Below, one piece after another: positions 14,685-23,394 of a stretch of 64,000 nt of DNA. Location: contig NZ_FNWK01000001.1 of assembly GCF_900108295.1 (NCBI RefSeq), forward strand, positions 372,001 to 436,000. The letters are read 5' to 3'. This DNA is from Sphingopyxis sp. YR583. GTDB lineage: Bacteria; Pseudomonadota; Alphaproteobacteria; Sphingomonadales; Sphingomonadaceae. The notes beneath the pieces are model-generated. The model saw only the letters and a list, made by a program, of their open reading frames with translations, was not told where the DNA came from and did no database searches. Position 1 is the stretch's first letter, and the number at the start of each line of letters is the position of its first letter. A program made the translations under genes and the position numbers.

Positions 14685-17324
14685 TCAGAATTTGTAACGG
14701 ATGGTGCCGCCATAGGTGCGCGGCTGGCTCGGGTAGCCCGAGACGCTGCCCGACTGCGCGACCGCCGGGAAGATGGTCGTCAGATACTGCGCGTTGGTGA
14801 GATTGCGACCCCACACGCCGACGTCGAGGCCGTTGGTCAGGCGGATCGTGAACGACGCGTTGAGCGAGTTGACCTCGCGCTTCAGGTTCTGTGCGACGCT
14901 CGCCGGGAAGCCCGACAGGCCTTCGACGATCTGGACCGGGCTTTCATAGGCATAATCGACGTGTGCGATGGCCTTGGTCCCGCCAGCGAACTCATAGGTG
15001 TAGGTTCCGCCCATCGACAGCGACAGTTCGGGGATTCCCGCGGGCGTCGTGCCCGAGATGTCGCCGAACGCCGAGTTGATGAAGCTGTCATACTTCGCGT
15101 CGAGATAGGTCGCGGCAAGCGTCAGGTTGAGCCCGTCGACCGGACGCACCGAGCCGTCGAACTCGATACCGAAGGTCGACTGCTTGCCGGCGTTCGCGAG
15201 GGCAAAGCCGGTGCCGGTGAAGACGTTCGACTGGAAGCCCTTGATCGACTGCTTGAACACCGCGACGTTGACTGCAGCGACGTCCCACTGGCCCTTGAGG
15301 CCAAATTCGTAGACGGTCGATTCTTCGGGGTTGGCGAAGCGCGAACCCGACACGAGATTCGGCGTACCGAGGCCGCCAGCGATGATCGCAGGCAGGTCGG
15401 CTGCGGTCGGGCGGCTGTCACGCGACAGGTTGACCGAGCTCGCCTTGAAGCCCGTTGCATAGGTCGCATAGATGTTGACCGTGTCGGTCAGCTCATAGGC
15501 AGCCCGCACGCTGTACGAGAAATCGCCGTCGTTCGTTTTACCGTTTTCGACCGAGTTCGGAACGTTGAGGAAGGGCGGCAGGAACTGGAACGCCTTCAGC
15601 CCGTTGAGCGGGTTCGCCGCGGGGTTGTTCTGGTTGGCGTTCGCGAAAGCCTGCACCTGCGTCGAGATTGCACCGAACGCCGCCGGGTTGGCGCCGGCAA
15701 ATGCACCAATTTCGGTTGCGGTAGCGGCGCGACCCAGCCCAAGCTGCGTGCCGATCGTCTGTGCAAGGCCGCCCTGGAACAGCAATTGGTTGCGGAACGG
15801 CGCGTAGGCGGCAGCATCGAGATTGATGCCCGAGAAGACATCGCTGCTAACGACGTCGGTCGAGAAGCGCTTGCGGTCCTTGGTATAGTTGCCGCCGAGG
15901 GTCACCGTAAAGCGGTCGGTGACCTCGAAATCGACAGTACCGAAGATCGAGAAGGCCTCGTTCTTCATCTTGTAGCCTTCGTCGAGCCCGTCGCCATTGC
16001 GGAAGAAGCTGCCAAGATATTTCGCCGGATTGCCCTCGAGCGTGCCGAGCGTGCCTTCGAGCAAGCCGACGTTGAGCGCGCCGCCGCTCGCCGCCTGGAT
16101 CAGCGCATTGCCATAGGGACGGAACTGCGTCCCGAACTTGATCGCGCTGGTCTGGTCGACCTTTTCGTTGAAATAATAACCGCCGATCAGGAAGTTGAGC
16201 GGGCCGTCGAAGTCGGAGGTCAGGCGCACTTCCTGCGTGAAGGTGTCGATGTCGACATAGTCGCTCTTCTCGCCGATCAGGTCGGCAGCCGAGAAATCCG
16301 AATCCTGGTTCGTGTCGGCACGCACCTGACGATAGGCTGTGATCGAGGTCAGCGCCATGCTGCCAAGATCATAGTCGATCTGCGCCGAACCACCGTAGTT
16401 CTTGATCTTATTCGACGACAGGAAGTTGTTGTAGACGTCGTAGGAGAAGGGATTGTTCGCATCGACGCTGGGGCCGCCGGCAAGCGCGTTGGTGATCGCG
16501 ACGGTCGGGCCGGCGATGACGTTGCCCGCGATGCAGCAATTTTCGTCGATCTTGTCATAGTCGCCGATCAGGCGGATCGACAGCGCATCGGTCGGTTCGA
16601 ACAAAAGCTGACCGCGAACGCCCCAGCGGTTGCGGTCGTTGACGTCGGTGTCGAGTTTCAGATCCTGCGCATAACCGTCGCGGCGGTTGTAGCTGCCGCC
16701 GATCGAGAAGGCGACGGTGTCGCTGATCGGACCGGTGACGTCGCCCTTGACGGTGATCGCGTTATAATTGCCATAGGTGACTTCGGCCGAGCCGCCGAAT
16801 TCATACTGCGGCTTTTGCGTGACGATGCTGATCACGCCTGCCGACGCGTTCTTGCCGAACAGCGTCGACTGCGGTCCGCGCAGCACTTCGATGCGCTCAA
16901 CGTTCGGCAGGTCACCGATCTGCGCGGCGGAGCGCGAGCGATAGACGCCGTCGATGAACACACCGACCGACGGTTCGATACCGGCGTTGTTCGCGCCGTT
17001 GCCGAAACCGCGGATGATGAAGTTGGTGTTGGCGCTCGACTGGAGCTGCGACACCCGCAGGCTGGGAACCGATGCCTGGAGGTCGATCAGGTCGCGGATC
17101 TGCGATTCTTCAAGCTGCGCCGCCGAAGTCACCGAGACGGCGACGGGCGTGTCCTGCAGCGTTTGCGAACGCTTGCTGGCGGTAACGATGATGTCATTGC
17201 CATAGTCGGTGTCGTCGACGGTCGTTCCGGCATCGGCCGGCGCGGCATCCTGGGCAAAGGCATAAACAGGGGTGGTCACGGCGCACAGCACGGTGGCGCC
17301 CAACAAAATGTTGCGCAAAGTCAT
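14685..17324 (-). CDS. TonB-dependent receptor (substrate unknown)
   Basis: 879 residues from MTLRNILLGATVLC. The signal peptide ends near AFAQDA. The N-terminal box reads NDIIVTASKRSQTLQDTPVAV and the plug has IRGFGNGANNAG, IDGVYRSRSA and VERIEVLRGPQSTLFGKNASAG. The barrel finishes YPSQPRTYGGTIRYKF with a terminal phenylalanine. The ATG is preceded by a GAGAGAGA purine tract, which I prefer to the open frame 13 codons upstream. Loops contain a CC pair (DENCCIAGN). It belongs to the same large receptor family as its convergent neighbour but is clearly not a recent duplicate. The divergent gene at 17652 encodes a sulfatase/EptA-like enzyme. Confidence 0.93.
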   Translation of the reverse strand: MTLRNILLGATVLCAVTTPVYAFAQDAAPADAGTTVDDTDYGNDIIVTASKRSQTLQDTPVAVSVTSAAQLEESQIRDLIDLQASVPSLRVSQLQSSANTNFIIRGFGNGANNAGIEPSVGVFIDGVYRSRSAAQIGDLPNVERIEVLRGPQSTLFGKNASAGVISIVTQKPQYEFGGSAEVTYGNYNAITVKGDVTGPISDTVAFSIGGSYNRRDGYAQDLKLDTDVNDRNRWGVRGQLLFEPTDALSIRLIGDYDKIDENCCIAGNVIAGPTVAITNALAGGPSVDANNPFSYDVYNNFLSSNKIKNYGGSAQIDYDLGSMALTSITAYRQVRADTNQDSDFSAADLIGEKSDYVDIDTFTQEVRLTSDFDGPLNFLIGGYYFNEKVDQTSAIKFGTQFRPYGNALIQAASGGALNVGLLEGTLGTLEGNPAKYLGSFFRNGDGLDEGYKMKNEAFSIFGTVDFEVTDRFTVTLGGNYTKDRKRFSTDVVSSDVFSGINLDAAAYAPFRNQLLFQGGLAQTIGTQLGLGRAATATEIGAFAGANPAAFGAISTQVQAFANANQNNPAANPLNGLKAFQFLPPFLNVPNSVENGKTNDGDFSYSVRAAYELTDTVNIYATYATGFKASSVNLSRDSRPTAADLPAIIAGGLGTPNLVSGSRFANPEESTVYEFGLKGQWDVAAVNVAVFKQSIKGFQSNVFTGTGFALANAGKQSTFGIEFDGSVRPVDGLNLTLAATYLDAKYDSFINSAFGDISGTTPAGIPELSLSMGGTYTYEFAGGTKAIAHVDYAYESPVQIVEGLSGFPASVAQNLKREVNSLNASFTIRLTNGLDVGVWGRNLTNAQYLTTIFPAVAQSGSVSGYPSQPRTYGGTIRYKF

Positions 17325-17651
17325 GATAGGTCTCTCTCTCCAAACCCACCGAGGCGCAGCCAAAGGCTTATCGGGAGATGCCCGGTGGTAAACTGCCGGT
17401 CTAACGCGCCCTTTTGCCGCGTCAACGCGCGCACTTTCGAAATCGCCGATTTTGCGTAGATTCGTGACTTAATAGCAACAGTTTACGTTACGGCAGGCGT
17501 TTGCACCCATGACAAATTTATGTCAGGGAAGATTGCAGATCGGGGCGGGAGCCAATTTGCCAAAAATTCAGGAAGGCGCGGTATCTGCCCCGGACACTTT
17601 GGCCTTGTCCTGCAGGCCCGGCGCCGAATTTCCGATCGCGAAGGATGGTTG
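17325..17651. other. Divergent promoter region between receptor and EptA-like gene
   Basis: No gene is supported here. The open frame beginning at 17520 extends the downstream gene but lacks coding character until the MRAQSL start. The region contains AGTTTACGTTACGG at 17480-17493, one mismatch from the copy at 11221, and AT-rich sequence at 17463-17525 that probably contains the promoters. No terminator-like hairpin was seen. Confidence 0.5.
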
Positions 17652-19373
17652 ATGCGGGCACAGAGTTTGCCGAGCCAAAGAACGCTGACCAAGACAATCC
17701 TGCTCGTCATCGGCCTGGCCTTCGAATTGCCCGACATCGCCGCGCGTATGGCGATGCTGGGGCTGACGCCCCGCCTGCTGATCTACGCCGGCCTTTACTG
17801 CGGGCTTGCCGCCTGCCTGTGGGGCGCCGCCTTTATCCGCCGGCCGCTGTTGCGCTGGGTCTGGGCCCTGCTGCTCGCTCTCGCGGCGATCCTCATCGGC
17901 AGCTTTCAGGGCGCCATCGGCGATGCGATGAGCTATGACGCGTTCGTCACGATGATCTATTCGGCGGGCTTCGCCGACGATGCCGTCGCGCAATATAGCG
18001 CGGCGATCGCCTGGTCTTCCGCCGGGGCGTTTTTCCTGTTCACCGGCATCGGGCTGAAACCCGGCGAGCGGACGCGCGTACCGGGCATTGCTTCCATGCT
18101 CGCCCCCGCTGTCGGGCTCTCAATGCTGACCCTTCTGCTCTTCATCCGCGGCGGCGAAGGCGGCCGCGGCCTGCCGAATGCGTGGGTGGGGATGGCCTAT
18201 TCGGCGCTTGCGGCTGTTGAAATGGCGGCCCAGCCGTCGATGGCGCGGCAGCCCGTGACAATCGCGCATGGCCCGAGCGGACAGCAAGGCGATATCGTCC
18301 TGATCATCGACGAAAGCATTGCCGGTCGATATCTCGACATCAACGACCCGGCAGGCGTCCGGTCGGGCCTCTTGTCGCCGCCGACAGGCATCGCGGTCAG
18401 CAATTTCGGCCTCGCCGCATCGATCACCCATTGCAGCTTCGGAAGCAATCTGACGCTGCGTCATGGCGGAACGCGGGGCGCCTATCACAGGATCAACGCG
18501 ACGATGCCGTCGATCTTCGCTTATGCGAAGCGGGCGGGATACGCGACGACCTATATCGACGCGCAGCGGACCGGCGGTTCGTATCAGAACGGCATGGACG
18601 ATAACGAGCGGCGGCAGATCGATCATTTCGTCCAGTTCGACGACATCCCCGTCGTCGATCGCGACATGGCCGCCGCGGATGCGCTGATCGCCGCGCTGGG
18701 CAACGGCCGGCGCGACTTCGTCCTGATCAACAAGATGGGCGCGCATTTCCCCGTCGCCGACAAATATCCCGACAGCGCGCATATTTTCAGCCCCGCGCTG
18801 CCGCGCAACGAATCCGCCGTCGTGACCGAAACACAGCTTCCGGAGAATTTGTACAGCGGCACCGAAAGCTGGCGGCTTTACCGCAACAGCTATCGCAATG
18901 CGGTCGGGTGGACGGTGGGCGGCTTCTTCGACCGCCTGTTCGCCCGCGCGCGTCTCGACGGCGCGCTGATCGTCTACACATCCGATCACGGTCAGAATCT
19001 GCACGAGCGCGGCGATGCAGGCACGACAACGCATTGCAGCCCCTCGCCCGACGGCGAAGAGGGTGCGGTCCCGCTCGCGATCATCGACACCTCGGGGCGC
19101 TGGAATGCGGCCGCCAAGCGGAACTTCGATGGATCGAGTCACTATCGCATCTTCCCGACACTGCTCAATGCGATGGGTTATGACCCGGCGGCAGTCCGCC
19201 GTCATTATGGCGAAGCGCTCGATTCTCAGGCAGCCGATCCGGCAACGTTCAACAGCCTGTTTAACGCGCGGCTCGGGCGCAAGCCAATATGGGTCGAGGT
19301 TAGGCGCGCCACGGTGTCCCGTCCCCCGGTGAACGACTATGCCCCGCGCAAATCTGTCGCTGCACCGCGATGA
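17652..19373 (+). CDS. Membrane-anchored sulfatase/phosphoethanolamine-transferase-like protein
   Basis: 573 residues from MRAQSLPS, which has an AAGGA site at the right spacing. The first ~195 residues hold about five hydrophobic helices. The remainder is an alkaline-phosphatase-superfamily domain: the metal/nucleophile motif IIDESIAGRY (D220, E221, S222), then FVLINKMGAHFPV and the distal metal site TSDHGQNLHE. This order (membrane bundle, then periplasmic catalytic domain) matches EptA-type phosphoethanolamine transferases, although the nucleophile position has serine where EptA has threonine. Because sphingomonads lack lipid A, the acceptor may be glycosphingolipid or another glycan; that is inference. 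It is followed by a flippase and, convergently, a glycosyltransferase. Confidence 0.75.
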   Translation: MRAQSLPSQRTLTKTILLVIGLAFELPDIAARMAMLGLTPRLLIYAGLYCGLAACLWGAAFIRRPLLRWVWALLLALAAILIGSFQGAIGDAMSYDAFVTMIYSAGFADDAVAQYSAAIAWSSAGAFFLFTGIGLKPGERTRVPGIASMLAPAVGLSMLTLLLFIRGGEGGRGLPNAWVGMAYSALAAVEMAAQPSMARQPVTIAHGPSGQQGDIVLIIDESIAGRYLDINDPAGVRSGLLSPPTGIAVSNFGLAASITHCSFGSNLTLRHGGTRGAYHRINATMPSIFAYAKRAGYATTYIDAQRTGGSYQNGMDDNERRQIDHFVQFDDIPVVDRDMAAADALIAALGNGRRDFVLINKMGAHFPVADKYPDSAHIFSPALPRNESAVVTETQLPENLYSGTESWRLYRNSYRNAVGWTVGGFFDRLFARARLDGALIVYTSDHGQNLHERGDAGTTTHCSPSPDGEEGAVPLAIIDTSGRWNAAAKRNFDGSSHYRIFPTLLNAMGYDPAAVRRHYGEALDSQAADPATFNSLFNARLGRKPIWVEVRRATVSRPPVNDYAPRKSVAAPR

Positions 19374-19422
19374 CGCGCGCGTGCAATGCTTTGCCAACGA
19401 ATAGTTGCTAAGGCTGCCAATC

Positions 19423-20943
19423 ATGTCAGGTCGCGCACTGCCCCCCGAAACCACGCTTGGCCCCGACGCCCCGATTTCGCCCGATTTCGGCCAGCAGGTG
19501 CGCCGCGCTGTCATCTGGCGTTCGGGCTCGCAGATCGCCGGCCAGATCGTCGCCTGGGCCTCGACCTTCCTCGTCATTCGCATCCTGACGCCCGAGGATT
19601 ATGGCCTGTTCGCGCTGACGCAAGTGATGCTGATGCTATTCACCCTGCTCAACGGCTATGGCCTCGCGAGCGCGGCGATCCAGCGCGACGCGATCAGCCG
19701 GCACGAACTGCGGCAGATTTTCGGATTGATGCTGCTCCTCAACGGCGGGCTCGCGGTCGCACAGATTCTCTGCGCGCCGCTCGCGGCCGCTTATTATCGC
19801 CAGCCGATGGTCGCCGACCTGCTGCGCGTCCAGTCGCTGATCTATCTCACCATTCCCTTTTCGGCGCTTGCCTATGCCCAATTGGCCCGTTCGATGGAGT
19901 TTCAGCGTCAGGCGCAGGTCAATCTCGTCTCTGCGCTGATCGGCGCTGGCGTGGCGCTCGGCGGCGCGCTCGCCGGATGGGGCGTGTGGGCGCTCGTCTG
20001 GGCGCCGATTTCGATGTTCGCATCGCGCGCGCTGGGCCTGACGATCGCCGCGCGCAGCTGGATGTGGCCGAGCTTCGATTTCCGCGGCGCGGGTTCGATC
20101 GCGCGCTATGGCGGGCTGATGGCGGTCGGGCAATTGTTCGCCTTCGTCCAGAGCCAGGCGGATATCCTGGTCGCCGGCCGCTGGTTCGAAGCGCATCTGG
20201 TCGGCATTTATACGACCGCACTGCTGTTGACGCAGATTTTCAACAACAAGGTCGTGCCGCCGCTCAACGAAGTCGCCTTCGCCGCCTATGCGCGCATGCA
20301 AAATGACCGGCCGGCGCTTGCTGCCGGCTTCACCCGTTCGACACGCGCGATCATGGTCGCCGCAATGCCCTTTTTCTTCGGCCTCGCCGCGGTGGCGGAA
20401 CCGCTTGTGCTCACCCTGCTCGGCGAAAAATGGCGTGAGATTGTGCCGCTGCTCCTGCCGCTGGCGCTCGCCATGCCCTTCTGGACCTTGTTCACATTGC
20501 TTCGCCCCGCAACCGACGCGCTCGGCCGTCCCGGCATCGCGTCGGGCAATGCCGTCGCGGGCGCGCTGCTGATGCCGGTCGTATTTCTGGTCGGCGCGCA
20601 GTGGGGTATCATCGGCATCGCATGGGCGTGGCTGGTCGCCTATCCCCTGTTGCTCGTCTTTGCCGCTGCCCGATCGTTGCCAGTCATCGGAATCCGCGCG
20701 GCCGACCTGCTTCGCGCCGTCGCACCGCCGGTGCTCGCCGCCGCAGCCATGGCGGCGTCGGTTATGCTGGTCGACCGCTTGCTACCTGAAATGCCCGAAC
20801 CGATCCGGCTCGCCATACTCGTCGCTGCCGGGGGACCGGTCTATTGCCTGTGGCTGGCGCTGTTCGCGCGCGAGACGGTACGCGATCTGATCGGGATGGT
20901 CCGCGGCCGGCGCATGCCGGCCGATCCGGAAGCCGCGGTCTAG
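19423..20943 (+). CDS. Polysaccharide/oligosaccharide flippase (Wzx-like, MOP superfamily)
   Basis: 506 residues from MSGRALPPET, rich in hydrophobic helices (about 12-14). The N-terminal signature RRAVIWRSGSQIAGQIVAW followed by RILTPEDYGLFAL is typical of the polysaccharide-biosynthesis exporter family, and later ADILVAGRWF followed by VGIYTTALLL matches the second conserved segment. It would flip an undecaprenyl-linked repeat unit across the inner membrane. It lies 49 bases after the EptA-like gene and is probably co-transcribed. It is 3.3 kb from the XrtA locus, which has no flippase of its own, so it could serve that pathway. Confidence 0.85.
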   Translation: MSGRALPPETTLGPDAPISPDFGQQVRRAVIWRSGSQIAGQIVAWASTFLVIRILTPEDYGLFALTQVMLMLFTLLNGYGLASAAIQRDAISRHELRQIFGLMLLLNGGLAVAQILCAPLAAAYYRQPMVADLLRVQSLIYLTIPFSALAYAQLARSMEFQRQAQVNLVSALIGAGVALGGALAGWGVWALVWAPISMFASRALGLTIAARSWMWPSFDFRGAGSIARYGGLMAVGQLFAFVQSQADILVAGRWFEAHLVGIYTTALLLTQIFNNKVVPPLNEVAFAAYARMQNDRPALAAGFTRSTRAIMVAAMPFFFGLAAVAEPLVLTLLGEKWREIVPLLLPLALAMPFWTLFTLLRPATDALGRPGIASGNAVAGALLMPVVFLVGAQWGIIGIAWAWLVAYPLLLVFAAARSLPVIGIRAADLLRAVAPPVLAAAAMAASVMLVDRLLPEMPEPIRLAILVAAGGPVYCLWLALFARETVRDLIGMVRGRRMPADPEAAV

Positions 20944-20957
20944 GGTCAGGACCCTAG
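20940..20957. terminator. Shared hairpin containing both stop codons of convergent genes
   Basis: CTAGGGTCAGGACCCTAG is a perfect inverted repeat. The left arm contains the TAG stop of the flippase and the right arm contains, in reverse, the TAG stop of the glycosyltransferase. There is no T-run, so it is a weak terminator candidate at best. Confidence 0.4.
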
Positions 20958-21886
20958 GCGCGACCCAAGGCCGCCACGGCGGCGCGCGTCGCATCGATAT
21001 AGGCGGTGCCGCTGAAACGATAGCTGCCGATGAAATGGACGAAGCGCGCATCGTCCGGTACCCCTTCGTCCCAGAAATTCAGATAATGATCATAAGGCAG
21101 CAGCAACGCACCGGGTTCGTTCGCGATGACCATATTCGACGTCACCTGCTCGCTGCCCCAGCGCGCCCACCGTTCGGCGCCGAGCAACCGCTCCGCCTCG
21201 CGCGAAAAGGCTTCGGCGAGCGTGCGACCGGAGCTGCCCCGCGCAAACCCCGCGAAACCGGAGCACCCGCGCACATAGAGCGGGCTCGCGACCATCGGCA
21301 GATTTACACGATCAAGACCGCTCTCGATCGCACCCTGCACATGTGCATCGGGATTGAACAGGAAAGCATCGTCCTCGGTCCGCGACGCCAGTTCGGCAAA
21401 GGACAAAAGCTGTGAATCGGGGTCGCCGCGCAAAGTGAAACTGCGGTTCCCGCCAATCGCTTCGGCAATCTCCGACACATCGCCCAGCGTGACGGTATCG
21501 GAATCGAGCTGGATCACATAATCGTGCGCGCGAATGTCGAGAATGGTGAGCAGCCGTTCCCAGGTGCCCCCGCGCGGACACGGACCCGTATCGACATCGG
21601 CAATCGAAATGATGCGCGGATTTCCAAGGTGCGCAGCAAGGATCGCCCGATCGGCGTCGGTCAGGGTTCCATCGTCAAGGATGGCGATCCGCCCCTTGCG
21701 GAGCTGCGCATGCAGCGATTTGACGGCGACCAGATAGGGCAGGAGAACTCGCGTGCCGATCATCGAAAACAGAACCACCCCGTCATCGGCGGGCACGACC
21801 GGCGGCGTATCCAGCACGGCGCGCGCAGCGGAGCGATGCTTATGCTCTTTCCACAACCGGTTGAGTTTGTTTACGATCCTGTTCAT
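20954..21886 (-). CDS. Glycosyltransferase-like protein, GT-A fold
   Basis: 310 residues from MNRIVNKLNRLWKEHK. After a basic N-terminus, the segment VVLFSMIGTRVLLPYLVAVKSL resembles the nucleotide-binding start of GT-A enzymes, and YVIQLDSDTVTLGD supplies a DxD-type metal/nucleotide-sugar motif (D128, D130). No membrane helix is evident. I do not recognise a specific family; a sugar transferase acting on the glycan handled by the convergent flippase is the simplest reading. A longer frame of 18 codons exists upstream but lacks a ribosome site. Confidence 0.65.
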   Translation of the reverse strand: MNRIVNKLNRLWKEHKHRSAARAVLDTPPVVPADDGVVLFSMIGTRVLLPYLVAVKSLHAQLRKGRIAILDDGTLTDADRAILAAHLGNPRIISIADVDTGPCPRGGTWERLLTILDIRAHDYVIQLDSDTVTLGDVSEIAEAIGGNRSFTLRGDPDSQLLSFAELASRTEDDAFLFNPDAHVQGAIESGLDRVNLPMVASPLYVRGCSGFAGFARGSSGRTLAEAFSREAERLLGAERWARWGSEQVTSNMVIANEPGALLLPYDHYLNFWDEGVPDDARFVHFIGSYRFSGTAYIDATRAAVAALGRA

Positions 21887-22069
21887 CGCCCGGCCGTAAC
21901 ACGCGCCGCAGCCCTTTGGTAGAGGCGATAATCTCAGCATTTGCGCCCTTTCAGGACGCTCACGCGCACGAGATATCCGGGCACCCTGGGAGCTATCGCC
22001 TTACGGATTCGAACCGTCGGCGCGCGAAGCCGCACATGGAAGGCCGGAGGTGTTTTTCTGTGAGGAAAG
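21887..22069. other. Non-coding spacer between glycosyltransferase and tRNA-Phe
   Basis: 183 bases with no supported gene. It probably contains the promoter of the glycosyltransferase on the minus strand and the 3' trailer of the tRNA transcript. No clear promoter or terminator motif stands out. Confidence 0.4.
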
Positions 22070-22145
22070 TGGTGCCTGGGGACGGGATCGAACCGCCGAC
22101 ACTGCGATTTTCAATCGCATGCTCTACCAACTGAGCTACCCAGGC
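22070..22145 (-). tRNA. tRNA-Phe (anticodon GAA)
   Basis: The reverse complement folds as a 76-nt cloverleaf. The acceptor is GCCTGGG/CCCAGGC, the D-arm GCTCAGTTGGTAGAGC, the anticodon stem TGCGA/TCGCA with loop TTGAAAA, the T-arm GGCGG-TTCGATC-CCGTC, the discriminator A, and CCA is encoded. The anticodon in the loop is GAA, reading phenylalanine codons. It sits downstream of yacG on the same strand, a common alphaproteobacterial order. Confidence 0.97.
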
Positions 22146-22229
22146 AAACCGCTGCGGCCGGTCGGCCGCGCTGGCGAGCGGCGGCTATAGGCAGGGCTTT
22201 GCATCCTGTCCAGCACCTTTCTTCGCGAT

Positions 22230-22412
22230 TTATCCCTCGTCGAAACGATCATTATCGGCTGTGCCGTCGGGCGCCTGATCGACCGCCACGCGATAGTCCT
22301 CACCGAACCAGTTCAGCAGATCGCGGTCGCGGCAACCGCGGCCGCAAAAGGGTTTGAACTCAGGGTCGCGCGGCTTGCCGCAGAGCGGGCAGCGCGGGGA
22401 TTTACTGGGCAT
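22230..22412 (-). CDS. yacG: DNA gyrase inhibitor YacG, zinc-binding
   Basis: 60 residues. Four cysteines C8, C11, C23 and C27 (CPLCGKP and FCGRGC) form the YacG zinc site, followed by the conserved RDLLNWFGEDYRV. YacG binds GyrB and inhibits gyrase in E. coli. The start overlaps the end of the RNase E/G-like gene by 11 bases. Fourth in the infA-maf-RNase-yacG-tRNA order. Confidence 0.93.
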   Translation of the reverse strand: MPSKSPRCPLCGKPRDPEFKPFCGRGCRDRDLLNWFGEDYRVAVDQAPDGTADNDRFDEG

Positions 22413-23394
22413 GGCCCACTCCTTTGACAGCCGGATCCGCGCTGAGACGGACGGTGCGGCCGGTACGCTGTTGCAGCGTCTCGGTCCAATCAGGGTGCGC
22501 GGCGATATGGTCGATCACGGCGTTTCTTGCGGTCAGCGTCAAAACGCCGGTCCCGACGGCGCGTTCCGCCTGCCGCAGCAACATCGCAGCATCGGTGGCG
22601 ACGGGGTCGAACCGGACCTGCTCGACCAGCGAAGGGCGATCGCGCCGACGGATGATCTGCATGAAGCCGAAACCGTTGACCGCGGTGCGTTCGAACGGCG
22701 GAGGGAGCGCGGCGTCGATTGCCGCGTCGATCGCCTGACGTTCGGCGCGGCCGGGCAGCGACGGGAAATCGATACCGATCGATCCGCCGACATCGCAGCG
22801 ACGGATCACCGCCGCCGCCGCCGCCGCGCCCGCTGTGGCGAGCGCCAGCGCCTCACCTTCGCCGTCGATATCGATCAGCAGCATCGCGGGCGTGGCATCG
22901 ACCCAGAGCGCCCCGCCGGCAAACGGCCAATGGCCGGTGCGGACGCAGTCGATCATTTCGGACCACCCCGCCTGTTCGAGCCGGTCGGGATCGCTGGCGC
23001 GCAGGTCGACGACAGGACGGCCGCTCGCATTGATACGCGCGCGCAGGTCGGGCCCGTCCGAGATGGCCGAACCGGCCTCGGCGATCCGCGCACGGGCGGG
23101 CTTGTCGCGGCCGCGCTCACGCAGCGCCATGCGGGTGATTGCGACAGTCAGCCTGGACCCCAGAGGCGTCGACGGCGGCAGCGCGGCGAGCATCGCCTGC
23201 GGTTCGCCGGGCCAGTCGAGCGCGATGAGCGCGCCCTTGGCGCCCCGGCCCGCTTCCAACAGCTTCGCGCCGAGGATCGCACCTATGCGCGGCCCCTCGC
23301 CTTCGCGTTCGATCCGGGCTTCAACGATTTCGCCATCCGCGACCAGCGCTGCGCGCGTCTCGCCGATACCGGCTTCATAGAGCCACTCAGCCAA
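22402..23394 (-). CDS. Ribonuclease E/G family protein (short form)
   Basis: 330 residues, shorter than RNase G (about 490). The catalytic-core pattern is visible: LLIDIDGEG (the metal-binding aspartate of the first DNase I-like strand) and GSIGIDFPSLP (the second), followed by RTAVNGFGFMQIIRRR. The zinc-link CPxC segment that joins dimers in RNase E and RNase G is absent, and the S1-like region is reduced to the first ~50 residues. It may be a divergent RNase G specialised in rRNA or tRNA trimming. Start and stop overlap maf and yacG, so translation is coupled. Confidence 0.8.
   Translation of the reverse strand: MAEWLYEAGIGETRAALVADGEIVEARIEREGEGPRIGAILGAKLLEAGRGAKGALIALDWPGEPQAMLAALPPSTPLGSRLTVAITRMALRERGRDKPARARIAEAGSAISDGPDLRARINASGRPVVDLRASDPDRLEQAGWSEMIDCVRTGHWPFAGGALWVDATPAMLLIDIDGEGEALALATAGAAAAAAVIRRCDVGGSIGIDFPSLPGRAERQAIDAAIDAALPPPFERTAVNGFGFMQIIRRRDRPSLVEQVRFDPVATDAAMLLRQAERAVGTGVLTLTARNAVIDHIAAHPDWTETLQQRTGRTVRLSADPAVKGVGHAQ

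Noticed and set aside
14634..17459. 941-codon open frame antisense to the second TonB receptor
   Set aside because: The opposite strand encodes a complete receptor with signal peptide, plug and barrel; the antisense product is Arg/Asp/Val-rich noise.
21916..22134. Small protein of 72 codons overlapping the tRNA
   Set aside because: It reads through the tRNA-Phe antisense strand and has no ribosome site.
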